A DNA stretch of 43,548 nt from Nitrospirota bacterium (GCA_024275955.1 JAJRYD010000052.1:1-43548), one strand, 5' to 3'; numbered from the stretch's first letter, positions 32,899 to 43,548 are shown. Numbers and translations: made by a program. Notes: generated from the letters alone by a model not told the origin.

Positions 32899-34460
32899 AC
32901 CTTATAACAGATGCGTGGGTTCCTGTCATTCGCAAGGACGGGACTAAAGAGAAAATAGCTCCGCATCAGATTACGGAAAACCTTGATAGTAACCCTATAG
33001 TCTCTATTGATTCGCCGAGGCCGGATTTCAACGGCGCTCTTTTACAGTTTTTCATCGGCCTAATGCAGACAGCATTCGCCCCAAAGAGGGAGAGTGGCTG
33101 GCTGAACCGGATTGACAGCCCCCCAAGCCCTGAAGAGTTGAGGAAGAGCTTTTCCAAATTTGAACACGCTTTCGATCTCGATGGCGATGGCAAAAGATTC
33201 ATGCAGGAAGAGGGGCTTTCATCATCGGAAAGAGTTAACGAATGGCCGGTCTCTTTTTTGTTAATCGGTATGCCAACGGAGCAAACGGTAAAAGATAATA
33301 AAGACCATTTCGTCAAGCAGGGGAATTCTGACCGCCTCTGCACCCAATGTTCCGCCACCGCTCTTTTTTGTATGCAGACCAACGCCCCTTCGGGTGGAAG
33401 GGGGCATCTTACGTCGGTGAGGGGAGGCGGACCGCTTACAACTGTCATACTCGGCAAAAATTTATGGGAGACCGTCTGGTTTAATACAACCTGTGATGTT
33501 GAACGCAAACAGCCGCCGGAAGAAAAGATATTCCCGTGGCTCGCCGCTTTGCGAACAAGCGAAAATGGGATGATTACCACCAGCGATGATATCGACCCGT
33601 TACAGCTTTTCTGGGCTATGCCCAGAAGAATCCTGCTCGATTTTAATGAAAACGGCGACGGTAAATGCTCGGTATGCGGAGACGGTTCAAAGGGAACTGT
33701 TAAATCTTTTTGGACAAAAGGTTACGGCATCAAATACGATGGAGTCCACATCCATCCCCTCTCCCCATATTATTACAAGGATAACCTCCCCCTTCCATTA
33801 CACCTGAAAGAGAAAGCAGGGTACCGGCATTGGCTCGGTTTCATCCTTTCAAAAAAGGATAATGCTAACGGCAGGCCGTTACTCGACCCGGCGAAAACGG
33901 TTACAGATTTTCTCAACAGCGGAAGGGGAGAACGGAATTTTACCCTCTCCGCGTTCGGGTACGAAATGGACAACATGAAAGCTGTCTGCTGGCACGAAAG
34001 CAGGATGCCGGTTCTTCATCTATCCGAAAATATAAAAAACGATTTCGAGAACGCCGTTGAAAAATTCATATTAGCGGCGGAACAGGTAGCCGGCAATATC
34101 GTTGGGGCGATAAAAGAGGCGTGGTTCAAAAGAAAGAAAGATGCGAAAGGCGACTTCTCTTTTCTAAAGAGAAGATTTTGGGAAGAGACCGAAGTCGATT
34201 TTAATCAAACCGCGCTTGAAACAAGAAAACTGCTGGAGGCAGGAAAATCTCTTGAAGAAATTAAGAAAAACTGGCTGAAAACAATCTCCGATAAAGCGTT
34301 GGAAATATTCGATAGCGCTGCCCTTGCCGGGCCGATTGAAGATGGAGACCCAGCGAGAGTGGCTAGAGCTAGAAGGAATCTCGACAGGTATAACCGAGAC
34401 AGAAAAATAAAAAAAATACTCGAAATCGGGCTGGATGAACTGCCGGAGGATTCCGGCTGA
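32895..34460 (+). CDS. cse1: Cse1 (CasA, Cas8e), large subunit of Cascade
   Basis: Cse1 reads the PAM and recruits Cas3. The 521-residue protein has the family start MNLITDAWVPV, the early FNGALLQFFIGLMQTAF region, a zinc-type CSVCGDG pair zone (about 257-260) with CTQCSA earlier (about 150), and a C-terminal four-helix bundle. It is preceded by GAGGTGG with good spacing, and its ATG overlaps the stop of the small hydrophobic ORF. The length is close to that of E. coli CasA. Confidence 0.93.
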   Translation: MNLITDAWVPVIRKDGTKEKIAPHQITENLDSNPIVSIDSPRPDFNGALLQFFIGLMQTAFAPKRESGWLNRIDSPPSPEELRKSFSKFEHAFDLDGDGKRFMQEEGLSSSERVNEWPVSFLLIGMPTEQTVKDNKDHFVKQGNSDRLCTQCSATALFCMQTNAPSGGRGHLTSVRGGGPLTTVILGKNLWETVWFNTTCDVERKQPPEEKIFPWLAALRTSENGMITTSDDIDPLQLFWAMPRRILLDFNENGDGKCSVCGDGSKGTVKSFWTKGYGIKYDGVHIHPLSPYYYKDNLPLPLHLKEKAGYRHWLGFILSKKDNANGRPLLDPAKTVTDFLNSGRGERNFTLSAFGYEMDNMKAVCWHESRMPVLHLSENIKNDFENAVEKFILAAEQVAGNIVGAIKEAWFKRKKDAKGDFSFLKRRFWEETEVDFNQTALETRKLLEAGKSLEEIKKNWLKTISDKALEIFDSAALAGPIEDGDPARVARARRNLDRYNRDRKIKKILEIGLDELPEDSG

Positions 34461-34496
34461 TGAATAGAAGATGAAGCAAAGTGAGGGAGGAACTGT

Positions 34497-35042
34497 ATGG
34501 CCGAAAAGAAATGGTTAAGTTTCAGTAAGGGAAAACCCGAAACCGAGATTCTTGTCGAGTGGTGGAAGTCTCTCGAAAAAGGGGGAAGGAGGGCGACGCT
34601 AAAAAGATGCGCAGAGGCAAAGGATGTTATTTTCACCAATTACTTTAGCCGCCTCCTTAACGAGCTGGGGAAGACCCACAAGACGAGCGTGGAAAAACTT
34701 TCTGCAGTCGCTGGGGTACTCGCGCATGTAAGTCATTACGACGAACATTTTTCCTCCGCCGGAGGCGAAAGCAAGGAAGGCTTTGGGTTCAATCCTTTCG
34801 CAAGACAGCTCGGCCTTCCAAGAGATGGGGGAAGCGGGGCGAGAGTAAGTGGGCTTCGATTCAGGCGGCTCATAAGCAGAAAGAGGCTTGATGAGCTTTA
34901 CCCTGCGGTCATAAGGGCTGTGCGTCTTATCGGCAACAAAGCCGACATCCCGAGCTTGGCAAACTCCATCTATTGGTGGAACGATAAGGTGAGAAAAGAA
35001 TGGGCGCTTGAGTATTACGCCGTAGCCGAAAAAGAAAAATAA
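34497..35042 (+). CDS. cse2: Cse2 (CasB), small subunit of Cascade
   Basis: Cse2 forms the inner belly dimer that stabilises the R-loop. The 181-residue protein is all-helical and basic, with WWKSLEKGGRRATLKRCA near the start and LRFRRLISRKRLDELYPAVIRAVRLI in the second half, shown here as adjoining family segments. A GAGGGAGG site precedes the ATG. It lies 36 bp after cse1 and 17 bp before cas7. Confidence 0.9.
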   Translation: MAEKKWLSFSKGKPETEILVEWWKSLEKGGRRATLKRCAEAKDVIFTNYFSRLLNELGKTHKTSVEKLSAVAGVLAHVSHYDEHFSSAGGESKEGFGFNPFARQLGLPRDGGSGARVSGLRFRRLISRKRLDELYPAVIRAVRLIGNKADIPSLANSIYWWNDKVRKEWALEYYAVAEKEK

Positions 35043-35059
35043 AAATAAAGGAGAAAATC

Positions 35060-36121
35060 ATGGATCGTTTTGTTCAGCTTCACCTTTTGACATCATACCC
35101 GCCGTCGAACCTTAACAGGGACGACCTCGGAAGGCCCAAAACCGCCATGATGGGCGGAAGCACGAGGCTTAGGATATCGTCGCAGTCGCTTAAGCGGGCA
35201 TGGCGAACTTCGGATATTTTCGAGGAGTCGCTAAAAGGGAGCATCGGCACAAGAACAAAGGAGATGGGAGTCAACGCCTATAAAATAATGATTGAAAAAG
35301 GCGCGGACGAGAAAAAGGCCAAAGAGTGGGCGGGAGAGATTGCCGCTTTATTCGGAAACCGGAAAAAGAAGAATAAAAAAAAGCCGCTCGAAGAGCTTGA
35401 AGTTGAGCAGTTGGTTCATTTCTCTCCAGAAGAAGTAAAAGGAATAGAAAAACTTGCGGAAGAACTGGCATCCGGCGAGAAAAAAGATATCGATGCGAAA
35501 GAAATCAATATTTTCAGAAAAGAACTTTCGGCATCCGACATAGCGCTTTTCGGAAGAATGCTTACCGCATCTCCCGGCGATAATGTAGAAGCCTCCACGC
35601 AGGTGGCTCACGCCATAACGATACACAAAGTAACAGTGGAGGACGATTTCTTTACGGCGGTGGACGACCTTAACGACGGGAGCGAGGACGCCGGTTCCGC
35701 CCATATGGGCGAGACGGAATTTTCCGCCGGTCTTTTTTACCTTTACATCTGCGTAGACCGCGCGCTTCTTATTGAAAACCTTAACGGCGATAACGGGCTA
35801 TGGAAAAAGACACTGGAGGCTTTGGTTAAAACTTCGGCGCAGGTGGCCCCAACCGGCAAGCAAAACAGTTTTGCCTCGCGCGCACGCGCTTCTTTCATCC
35901 TTGCCGAAAGGGGGAGCAACCAGCCGCGTTCCCTTTCGGTAGCTTTTCTGAACCCTGTGGAAAAAGGAGATTTTTTTGTCGAATCGAGGGAAAAGCTTGT
36001 TAACACGAAAGATAACATCGACAAGGTTTACGGCTTTTCCGGCACCCTCAGCAAAACGATGGATGCCGTTTTGGGCGAAGGCTCTTTGCAGGAAATTATA
36101 GATTTCGTAACGGAAGAATAA
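35060..36121 (+). CDS. cas7: Cas7e (Cse4/CasC), Cascade backbone
   Basis: Six copies of Cas7e coat the crRNA spacer. The 353-residue protein begins MDRFVQLHLLTSYPPSNLNR, then DDLGRPKTAMMGGSTRLRIS and SSQSLKRAWR, the hallmark of the family. Later blocks include VEASTQVAHAITIHKV, DDLNDGSEDAGSAHMGETEF and a C-terminal PRSLSVAFLNPV. A clean AAGGAGA site precedes the start. Confidence 0.96.
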   Translation: MDRFVQLHLLTSYPPSNLNRDDLGRPKTAMMGGSTRLRISSQSLKRAWRTSDIFEESLKGSIGTRTKEMGVNAYKIMIEKGADEKKAKEWAGEIAALFGNRKKKNKKKPLEELEVEQLVHFSPEEVKGIEKLAEELASGEKKDIDAKEINIFRKELSASDIALFGRMLTASPGDNVEASTQVAHAITIHKVTVEDDFFTAVDDLNDGSEDAGSAHMGETEFSAGLFYLYICVDRALLIENLNGDNGLWKKTLEALVKTSAQVAPTGKQNSFASRARASFILAERGSNQPRSLSVAFLNPVEKGDFFVESREKLVNTKDNIDKVYGFSGTLSKTMDAVLGEGSLQEIIDFVTEE

Positions 36122-36125
36122 ACAG

Positions 36126-36854
36126 ATGAAAGATTATCTCCTCTTTCGTCTTTACGGCGCGATGGCGTCGTGGGGCGATATAGCTGTCGGCGAGTACCGC
36201 CCCTCTTTTTCGCATCCGGGTAAGTCGTCGATAATCGGCCTCCTATCGCTTGCTCTTGGAATAAAAAGAAGCGAGGAAGAAAAAATCGCGTCGCTTGCAG
36301 GCTCATGCAGGTACGCGGTGATGGTAGATGCCCCCGGTTCTCCCTTGACCGATTACCACACCATACAGATACCGCCCAAGCGAAAGGGTGCCGTTCATTA
36401 CAGCCGAAAAGACGAACTATCTTCCGAAAGCCTCGGCACCATTCTTTCTTCAAGAGAGTACAGGTGCGACGCTCTCTATACGGTTGTTATCTGGATATCC
36501 GGCAAGGAACCTTTTTCGCTTGAAATGATAAAAGAAGGGCTTTTAAAGCCCCGCTTTACGCCGTATCTTGGAAGAAAATCGTGTCCCCTTGCTATATCGA
36601 TGGAGCCAAAAGTTCTGCGGGGCGATACAGTTATCTCCGCCATTAAAAAAGCCGGTTACGGCGATTACAACGGTCTTTTAAAATCGTTGATGAAAGGGGA
36701 TAGAAAAACGCTCCATTCGGAAGAGCCAGATACTGCCGGAATTAAACTTCCGTTCGAGATCGTAAGGCGCGATTCTGTTTTAAGCAGGGCAAGATGGCAG
36801 TTTGCCGACCGTGCCGAATATTGGGGGGATGTCCCGAAAGAGGAGGGTTTGTAA
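36126..36854 (+). CDS. cas5: Cas5e (CasD), crRNA 5'-handle binding subunit
   Basis: Cas5e caps the 8-nt crRNA handle. The 242-residue protein has the family start LLFRLYGAMASWGDIAVGEY, the PGKSSIIGLLSLALGIKR block, and the RAMP-type C-terminus. It starts 4 nt after cas7 and abuts cas6e. It would bind the handle ATGAACCG that is shared by the array repeats and pseudo-repeat 1. Confidence 0.94.
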   Translation: MKDYLLFRLYGAMASWGDIAVGEYRPSFSHPGKSSIIGLLSLALGIKRSEEEKIASLAGSCRYAVMVDAPGSPLTDYHTIQIPPKRKGAVHYSRKDELSSESLGTILSSREYRCDALYTVVIWISGKEPFSLEMIKEGLLKPRFTPYLGRKSCPLAISMEPKVLRGDTVISAIKKAGYGDYNGLLKSLMKGDRKTLHSEEPDTAGIKLPFEIVRRDSVLSRARWQFADRAEYWGDVPKEEGL

Positions 36855-37521
36855 ATGTATTTTTCAAAAGTCTCTCTCGATACCGGAGTTTCAGTTGGGA
36901 AGCTGGCGCGTATCGCCGTAAGCGATTATAAGGTTCACCAGCATATCTGGAACCTTTTTTCCGACGACCCAGATAGGAAGCGGGATTTTCTTTACCGCAT
37001 GGAAAAATCGAGAGACGGATACTTTTTCTACACTCTTTCCAACCGGCCTCCAGAAGATAAAGACGGCATCTGGAAAATCGAAACAAAAAAGTATGATCCA
37101 AAAGTAACGGAAGGTGAGCGGTTCGTATTTTCGCTAAGAGCAAATCCGGTAGTTACAAAAAAGGATGGTGCCGGAAAAAGAAAAAGGCATGACGTGGTGA
37201 TGGAGGCAAAGCACCGATGCAACAACAAAGATTTTGTATTGCGTGAAAAGGTGCAGGAACTTGGCGTAGAGTGGCTGGAAAAAAGGGGAGAGAAAAACGG
37301 TTTCGCGGTAAAGCCGGTGGTGGCAGAATCGTATTGCCAGCACCGTCTTTTCAAAAAGGCTAAAAAGGAAGAAAAGAACGACCCTATCCGTTTCAGCGCT
37401 ATAGATTTTTCTGGTCTCCTAAAAGTAACAGATAAGGAATTTTTTTTGTCTGCGCTTTATAAAGGAATAGGGCCGGCGAAAGGCTTTGGTTGCGGACTTC
37501 TTATGATTAAAAGAGCCAGCG

Positions 37522-37538
<17 letters not shown>
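36855..37538 (+). CDS. cas6e: Cas6e (CasE, Cse3), pre-crRNA endoribonuclease
   Basis: Cas6e cuts each repeat at the base of its hairpin and stays bound. The 227-residue protein has the family start MYFSKVSLDT, the catalytic-region SDYKVHQHIWNLF (Y25, H28), and the C-terminal glycine-rich RNA-binding loop GIGPAKGFGCGLL. An AGGAGGG site precedes it. It overlaps cas1 by 17 nt. Confidence 0.94.
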
Positions 37539-38740
<1,202 letters not shown>

Positions 38741-38836
38741 AATGAACCTCGACATTGTGGATATGAAATCCGTGGGATTTTTGGTAGGTTTCGGCTGACT
38801 GAATAACTAACGGTAAATCATAAAGTTGGAATAAGT
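38741..38836 (+). promoter_or_regulatory. CRISPR leader with IHF-like site
   Basis: This is the 96-bp gap between cas2 and the first repeat. AATCATAAAGTTG (38816-38828) matches the IHF consensus WATCAA-N4-TTR at 12 of 13 positions and ends 8 bp before the repeat, the place where IHF bends the leader for integration in E. coli type I-E. AAATCC-GTG-GGATTT with following T residues (38766-38782) is a small hairpin that may end the cas message or act as an upstream integration motif. Confidence 0.55.
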
Positions 38837-41800
38837 CTGTTCCCCACATGCGTGGGGATGAACCGCGGTGAAGCAACACGGCTCTGCGCTCCAGTATCTG
38901 TTCCCCACATGCGTGGGGATGAACCGCTTCTGCCGGTACAAAAGTTCGCATCGAGGAGCTGTTCCCCACATGCGTGGGGATGAACCGGCAATTCATACAA
39001 TTTTTTTGCTGACACTTCACTGTTCCCCACATGCGTGGGGATGAACCGGGATTTCTCTTCAGCTTCAAGCTCCTCGATGCCTGTTCCCCACATGCGTGGG
39101 GATGAACCATATTACCGATGAGACTCGGGCGATGATCAAACCTGTTCCCCACATGCGTGGGGATGAACCGTTTCTATGCCGTACTCTATCGATTCCATAC
39201 GGCTGTTCCCCACATGCGTGGGGATGAACCGAGTTGTACTACCAGAACGAGGATTCAGTTAGACTGTTCCCCACATGCGTGGGGATGAACCGATTTTTAG
39301 AGGGTAATCCTTTCACTGTAGAGTCTGTTCCCCACATGCGTGGGGATGAACCGCCTGCTCTGCATTACCTTATCCTTAAATACTTCTGTTCCCCACATGC
39401 GTGGGGATGAACCGCTCCTCGGCAGTACCGAAGCTCATGTAGCAATCTGTTCCCCACATGCGTGGGGATGAACCGGACTTTTGTAAGAAGGTTTTGGATA
39501 CGAATGCCTGTTCCCCACATGCGTGGGGATGAACCGACCCCTGTCTCGCCCAGCTTGGTTTTGAGTTCCTGTTCCCCACATGCGTGGGGATGAACCGGAT
39601 CCTCACGATGCAAAACGATAGCATGATCACTGTTCCCCACATGCGTGGGGATGAACCGGTACCTGTAGACCCTAAATATCATCCGGTGCCCTGTTCCCCA
39701 CATGCGTGGGGATGAACCGAGCTTACGGCATACAGCTACAAAGTTGACCCCCTGTTCCCCACATGCGTGGGGATGAACCGAGCGAGAGGAATATCGGCGT
39801 GACTTCATCGAGCTGTTCCCCACATGCGTGGGGATGAACCGCAGATAGATTCGTTCTGCTCTTTCACATACTGCTGTTCCCCACATGCGTGGGGATGAAC
39901 CGCGGTAAAGCAATACGGCTATGCGCTTAGGCATCTGTTCCCCACATGCGTGGGGATGAACCGGGGGGGTGAACCGTGACAACTCTGAGCATTAACTGTT
40001 CCCCACATGCGTGGGGATGAACCGACATCGAATCAACACTGTCGGGTCGTTGGCAACTGTTCCCCACATGCGTGGGGATGAACCGGACAAATACGCTCAT
40101 GTTTGGCTCGGTAAATACTGTTCCCCACATGCGTGGGGATGAACCGGGACATGGAAAACATTGGAAAAATGTCATGAGCTGTTCCCCACATGCGTGGGGA
40201 TGAACCGTAATGAGTAATTTATGACAAAATTAGAAAAATCTGTTCCCCACATGCGTGGGGATGAACCGGAGAGATAGATAAGCAAAAACGGATGTTTGTG
40301 CTGTTCCCCACATGCGTGGGGATGAACCGCCGATTGAGCTCGAGCCTCCCCCGACTGTTGTCTGTTCCCCACATGCGTGGGGATGAACCGAACTCAAGGA
40401 GGCTAAGATCGATGAGCGAGGTCTGTTCCCCACATGCGTGGGGATGAACCGCCATTGGTTCTGTATATCGACTTTACGAACTCCTGTTCCCCACATGCGT
40501 GGGGATGAACCGGAGTATCTGGTTTATATCGCTCATGAGAAAGCCTGTTCCCCACATGCGTGGGGATGAACCGCTTCCTTAACCGTTCTTTTGGACTGGA
40601 TAGAGCTGTTCCCCACATGCGTGGGGATGAACCGCAAAACGTCCACAGGATCAGTTTTGTGGCGAGCTGTTCCCCACATGCGTGGGGATGAACCGGCTCT
40701 GGTTTCTGCCATGCTGGGTATCGGAGGCTGTTCCCCACATGCGTGGGGATGAACCGCAAAACATCAAAACCAGAAAGACAATAAACTTCTGTTCCCCACA
40801 TGCGTGGGGATGAACCGAAAGTCTGCCTAATTATCGTCCTGATTTGCCACTGTTCCCCACATGCGTGGGGATGAACCGTAATGACCTGAACATTGTCTAA
40901 GCCATACTGTCTGTTCCCCACATGCGTGGGGATGAACCGAATTAGGAATCGAACTAGAAAAGATTATTGAACTGTTCCCCACATGCGTGGGGATGAACCG
41001 TCCTCCCAATCTTTGCAGATAAGCATAATAACCTGTTCCCCACATGCGTGGGGATGAACCGGTTATTATACAGATTTTGTTCCTCATGATGCGGCTGTTC
41101 CCCACATGCGTGGGGATGAACCGAACGATATAGTCAGCATGCAATAGCTATTGAACTGTTCCCCACATGCGTGGGGATGAACCGTTGTTCTTTTTGACAC
41201 TGAAACATATGTATATCTGTTCCCCACATGCGTGGGGATGAACCGCCACATTATAGGTCGAAAACTTTACGTTGATTCTGTTCCCCACATGCGTGGGGAT
41301 GAACCGGCGGCACTACCCAAACATTTAACTGTAGACCGCTGTTCCCCACATGCGTGGGGATGAACCGCTCAGCGTGATGAGCGTAAACAGTCCCTAGAAC
41401 TGTTCCCCACATGCGTGGGGATGAACCGATATTTCTGCCCAGTTGTGGTTGGCTCCATTTCTGTTCCCCACATGCGTGGGGATGAACCGACACGAAAGAA
41501 CCGCTGGGATTTCTGATACAGCTGTTCCCCACATGCGTGGGGATGAACCGCGGTAATAATCATCGACATAGCTAGCGGAAGGCTGTTCCCCACATGCGTG
41601 GGGATGAACCGCAATTCTAATTGACCAATGGCACCGAGAACGACTGTTCCCCACATGCGTGGGGATGAACCGGCAAAAGGCAGAGGAAAAGAGTTACCAC
41701 AAAACTGTTCCCCACATGCGTGGGGATGAACCGTGGATAGCGGCACTAAAGCCGTGCATATTTATCTGTTCCCCACATGCGTGGGGATGAACCGAACAGA

Positions 41801-42831
41801 AACCCGACCTTGACAATTTATTAAAACTGTTCCCCACATGCGTGGGGATGAACCGCCTGGGGCGATTGCCGCTGGTGTGTCGCTTATCTGTTCCCCACAT
41901 GCGTGGGGATGAACCGCTTTCAAACAGCGTGATATTAACGATGAGGGCCTGTTCCCCACATGCGTGGGGATGAACCGACGCTGACCAGCTGGCCGATACT
42001 TGCGATGGTCTGTTCCCCACATGCGTGGGGATGAACCGTACCCTCGCAGGAGCCGCGACATCATTAACAACTGTTCCCCACATGCGTGGGGATGAACCGC
42101 CAACCAAACAAGAGGCCGATGATCTCCAAGACTGTTCCCCACATGCGTGGGGATGAACCGGTGACGTTGCCACTGACGAATACGTGAGGCGCCTGTTCCC
42201 CACATGCGTGGGGATGAACCGCGTATAGTACAATTCGGTTTTTTCGGTCGGGACTGTTCCCCACATGCGTGGGGATGAACCGGTTCCTGGTAAATTTGTA
42301 AGAGACCCAGACGCCTGTTCCCCACATGCGTGGGGATGAACCGTTTGGACTCAAACATCTCCTCGGGGATTTTTACTGTTCCCCACATGCGTGGGGATGA
42401 ACCGCACTGACCCAGACTTGGTATAGGGTTGCATAACTGTTCCCCACATGCGTGGGGATGAACCGATATAGACTTGAATGTGTTGATTCCTGAAGGGCTG
42501 TTCCCCACATGCGTGGGGATGAACCGCTCATTCTTGGGCTCAAGGCAGCAAAAAAAGCCTGTTCCCCACATGCGTGGGGATGAACCGTACGCGATACAGA
42601 TACGTTTTTACCGACGGCACTGTTCCCCACATGCGTGGGGATGAACCGGACACGGGAGACCGTGGAAAAATGTTATGAGACTGTTCCCCACATGCGTGGG
42701 GATGAACCGTGAAATTGGAGATATTTGTCGGATTGTGGATTCTGTTCCCCACATGCGTGGGGATGAACCGCTGTAGCCAAAAAGGAGCGCGAAGCCGAAG
42801 CCCTGTTCCCCACATGCGTGGGGATGAAAGT
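38837..42831 (+). CRISPR. Type I-E CRISPR array, 66 repeats and 65 spacers
   Basis: The repeat is 29 nt, beginning CTGTTCCCCACATG, with a CCCCAC/GTGGGG stem and ending ATGAACCG, the crRNA handle. Spacers are 32 nt (61-bp period), except the 37th (41062-41094), which is 33 nt. Repeat 5 (39081) ends in A instead of G. The last repeat (from 42803) loses the final CCG, marking the distal end. The leader is next to cas2, so the array is read on the plus strand. Sixty-four of 66 repeats look identical. The reverse-strand frames through the array are artefacts of the repeat. Confidence 0.98.
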
Positions 42832-43136
42832 ATTCAAAATTGGCCCGCCCCAAATCTTTGTTCCACTTAATGACGTTTATGTTTATAGCGAGTTTTTCCG
42901 TAATCCCGCCATATGTGGTGTAAAGACGATAAAATCATCCCCACCCTTCCAGCTTCTTACTTTGATTTAACATTATCACAGGAGAGGTGTTGCTACTGCT
43001 TGTCGATACCGTGGGGGTGGTTTCCATTTGCCGGGTACTGGCTAGCCTGTACTAACAGTCGCCTATGGGCTCCCTGCTGGGAAACATCTCTTAGGTGATT
43101 TTGTAACTCATTGAAAAATAATGGACTCGAATAGTA
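42832..43136. other. Distal flank of the array, no gene recognised
   Basis: A 61-codon frame at 42913-43098 has no ribosome site and an odd Trp/Cys-rich composition, so I do not call it. AATCATCCCCACCC at about 42933 slightly resembles an inverted repeat fragment but is too short to claim. Confidence 0.4.
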
Positions 43137-43165
43137 TTGACAGCTGTTCCGATACACTGTACAGT
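43137..43165 (+). promoter_or_regulatory. Promoter with palindromic operator ahead of the HigB-like gene
   Basis: A perfect TTGACA (43137-43142), 17 bp and TACAGT (43160-43165) form a good sigma70 promoter. The palindrome ACTGTACAGT (43156-43165) overlaps the -10, where the antitoxin of a HigBA-type pair would bind. Transcription should start near 43172, at the GTG itself. Confidence 0.6.
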
Positions 43166-43170
43166 AAGGC

Positions 43171-43431
43171 GTGATTAAAACCTTTAAGCATCGTGGATTG
43201 AAAAGGCTTTATGAACGTGGTGACCAGAGCTACTTGAACAGCGATCAGCTTAACCGCATAGAAGATATCCTTGCAAGGCTGGATGTTGCGGTTCTCATAT
43301 CTGATCTCGATTTGCCCGGCTACGATTTGCACAGGCTTAAAGGAAAGTTGAAAAGCTATTGGGCAGTCAAAGTTTCTGGTAACTGGCGCATTATTTTCCG
43401 ATTCCAAGATGCGAATCAAGCCCTTTCTTAG
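43171..43431 (+). CDS. higB: HigB/RelE-family toxin with altered C-terminus
   Basis: HigB-type toxins are ribosome-dependent mRNA interferases. The 86-residue product has the family start MIKTFKHRGLKRLYERG, LARLDVA, DLPGYDLHRLKGKLKSYWAVKVSGNWRIIFRF (three adjoining family segments) and then diverges to DANQALS and a stop. Normal members continue with an acidic/aromatic Y-x-VDY-x-DYH-like tail, so the end looks replaced or truncated. No HigA antitoxin gene follows on the same strand, as is usual. Activity is doubtful. The GTG start has no Shine-Dalgarno and may be leaderless. Confidence 0.7.
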   Translation: MIKTFKHRGLKRLYERGDQSYLNSDQLNRIEDILARLDVAVLISDLDLPGYDLHRLKGKLKSYWAVKVSGNWRIIFRFQDANQALS

Positions 43432-43452
43432 TTGAAATTTCCGGCATGACCG

Positions 43453-43497
43453 TCACGCTACCTTTGCAACTTTACCGGTATTCAGGATACGTTTCAT
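43453..43497 (-). other. Short frame with strong ribosome site, probable truncated gene start
   Basis: AAGGAG lies ahead of an ATG at 43497 on the minus strand. The product is MKRILNTGKVAKVA and then a TGA. One base over, the frame continues for about 20 codons. It may be a broken gene start or a leader. It faces the HigB-like gene. Confidence 0.3.
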
Positions 43498-43548
43498 AAT
43501 GCTCCTTAATTCTATGAGATGTCTATAGCCGTTTACCTTTCTTAAGGA

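Noticed and set aside
42933-42946. AATCATCCCCACCC as an inverted repeat remnant
   Set aside because: Only 11 of 14 positions match, with no partner at 61 bp.
42913-43098. 61-codon ORF after the array
   Set aside because: It has no ribosome site and an odd Trp/Cys-rich composition with no domain. It probably occurs by chance.

Overview
The window looks like a chromosomal segment of a Gram-negative, anaerobic or microaerobic nitrate-respiring bacterium. The evidence is a Tat-exported periplasmic nitrate reductase with a dihaem NapB, a full molybdopterin biosynthesis cluster, a haem-motif sensor kinase, NagZ (peptidoglycan recycling) and HrcA/GrpE. I cannot name the taxon. The nap gene content (napL, napD, napA, napG, napH, napB, napF) recalls the campylobacterial set in another order, but NapA is of the short class. 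No rRNA or tRNA gene was recognised.

Layout. 1-464: broken transposase/integrase start and insertion-sequence end repeats. 465-6075: signalling block with a CheY-like receiver, a domain-permuted CheA (kinase core first, Hpt domain C-terminal), a receiver-bearing protein, nagZ and a receiver-TPR protein. 6077-9937: rsmI, then grpE and hrcA on the minus strand, then an amidohydrolase. 10053-14707: a small ORF, a GC-rich dispersed repeat family, a Bax-inhibitor-1 membrane protein, rplM-rpsI behind a near-consensus promoter (rplM carries an in-frame TAA at codon 11), an EamA transporter, a frameshifted small gene and a TauE/SafE permease. 15090-24423: haem-motif histidine kinase and NarL-type regulator, then napLDAGHBF. 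24537-29438: moaA-moaD-moaE-moeA-mobBA-moaC-mog, which supplies the bis-MGD cofactor that NapA needs. 29852-42831: a complete type I-E CRISPR-Cas locus (cas3, cse1, cse2, cas7, cas5, cas6e, cas1, cas2) followed by a 66-repeat array. 42832-43548: array tail and a solitary HigB-like toxin gene with an altered C-terminus.

Most interesting signal. The cas3-cse1 gap holds a minimal degenerate CRISPR unit, antisense to the cas genes: pseudo-repeat, exactly 32-nt pseudo-spacer, pseudo-repeat, at the same 61-bp period as the main array. The upstream pseudo-repeat keeps the 8-nt crRNA handle and the downstream one keeps a perfect hairpin. The first 11 nt of the pseudo-spacer match a site 85 bp away that has an AAG PAM. 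This site lies between a candidate promoter for the guide itself and a candidate promoter for cse1 and the downstream cas genes. A small hydrophobic/basic ORF (about 41 codons) starts at that second promoter and overlaps the cse1 start. The arrangement matches the logic of CreA/CreR-type CRISPR-like guide RNAs, which let Cascade repress a toxin or the cas operon. Here it would be a type I-E version, possibly with a peptide toxin. This is inference from sequence geometry and has not been tested.
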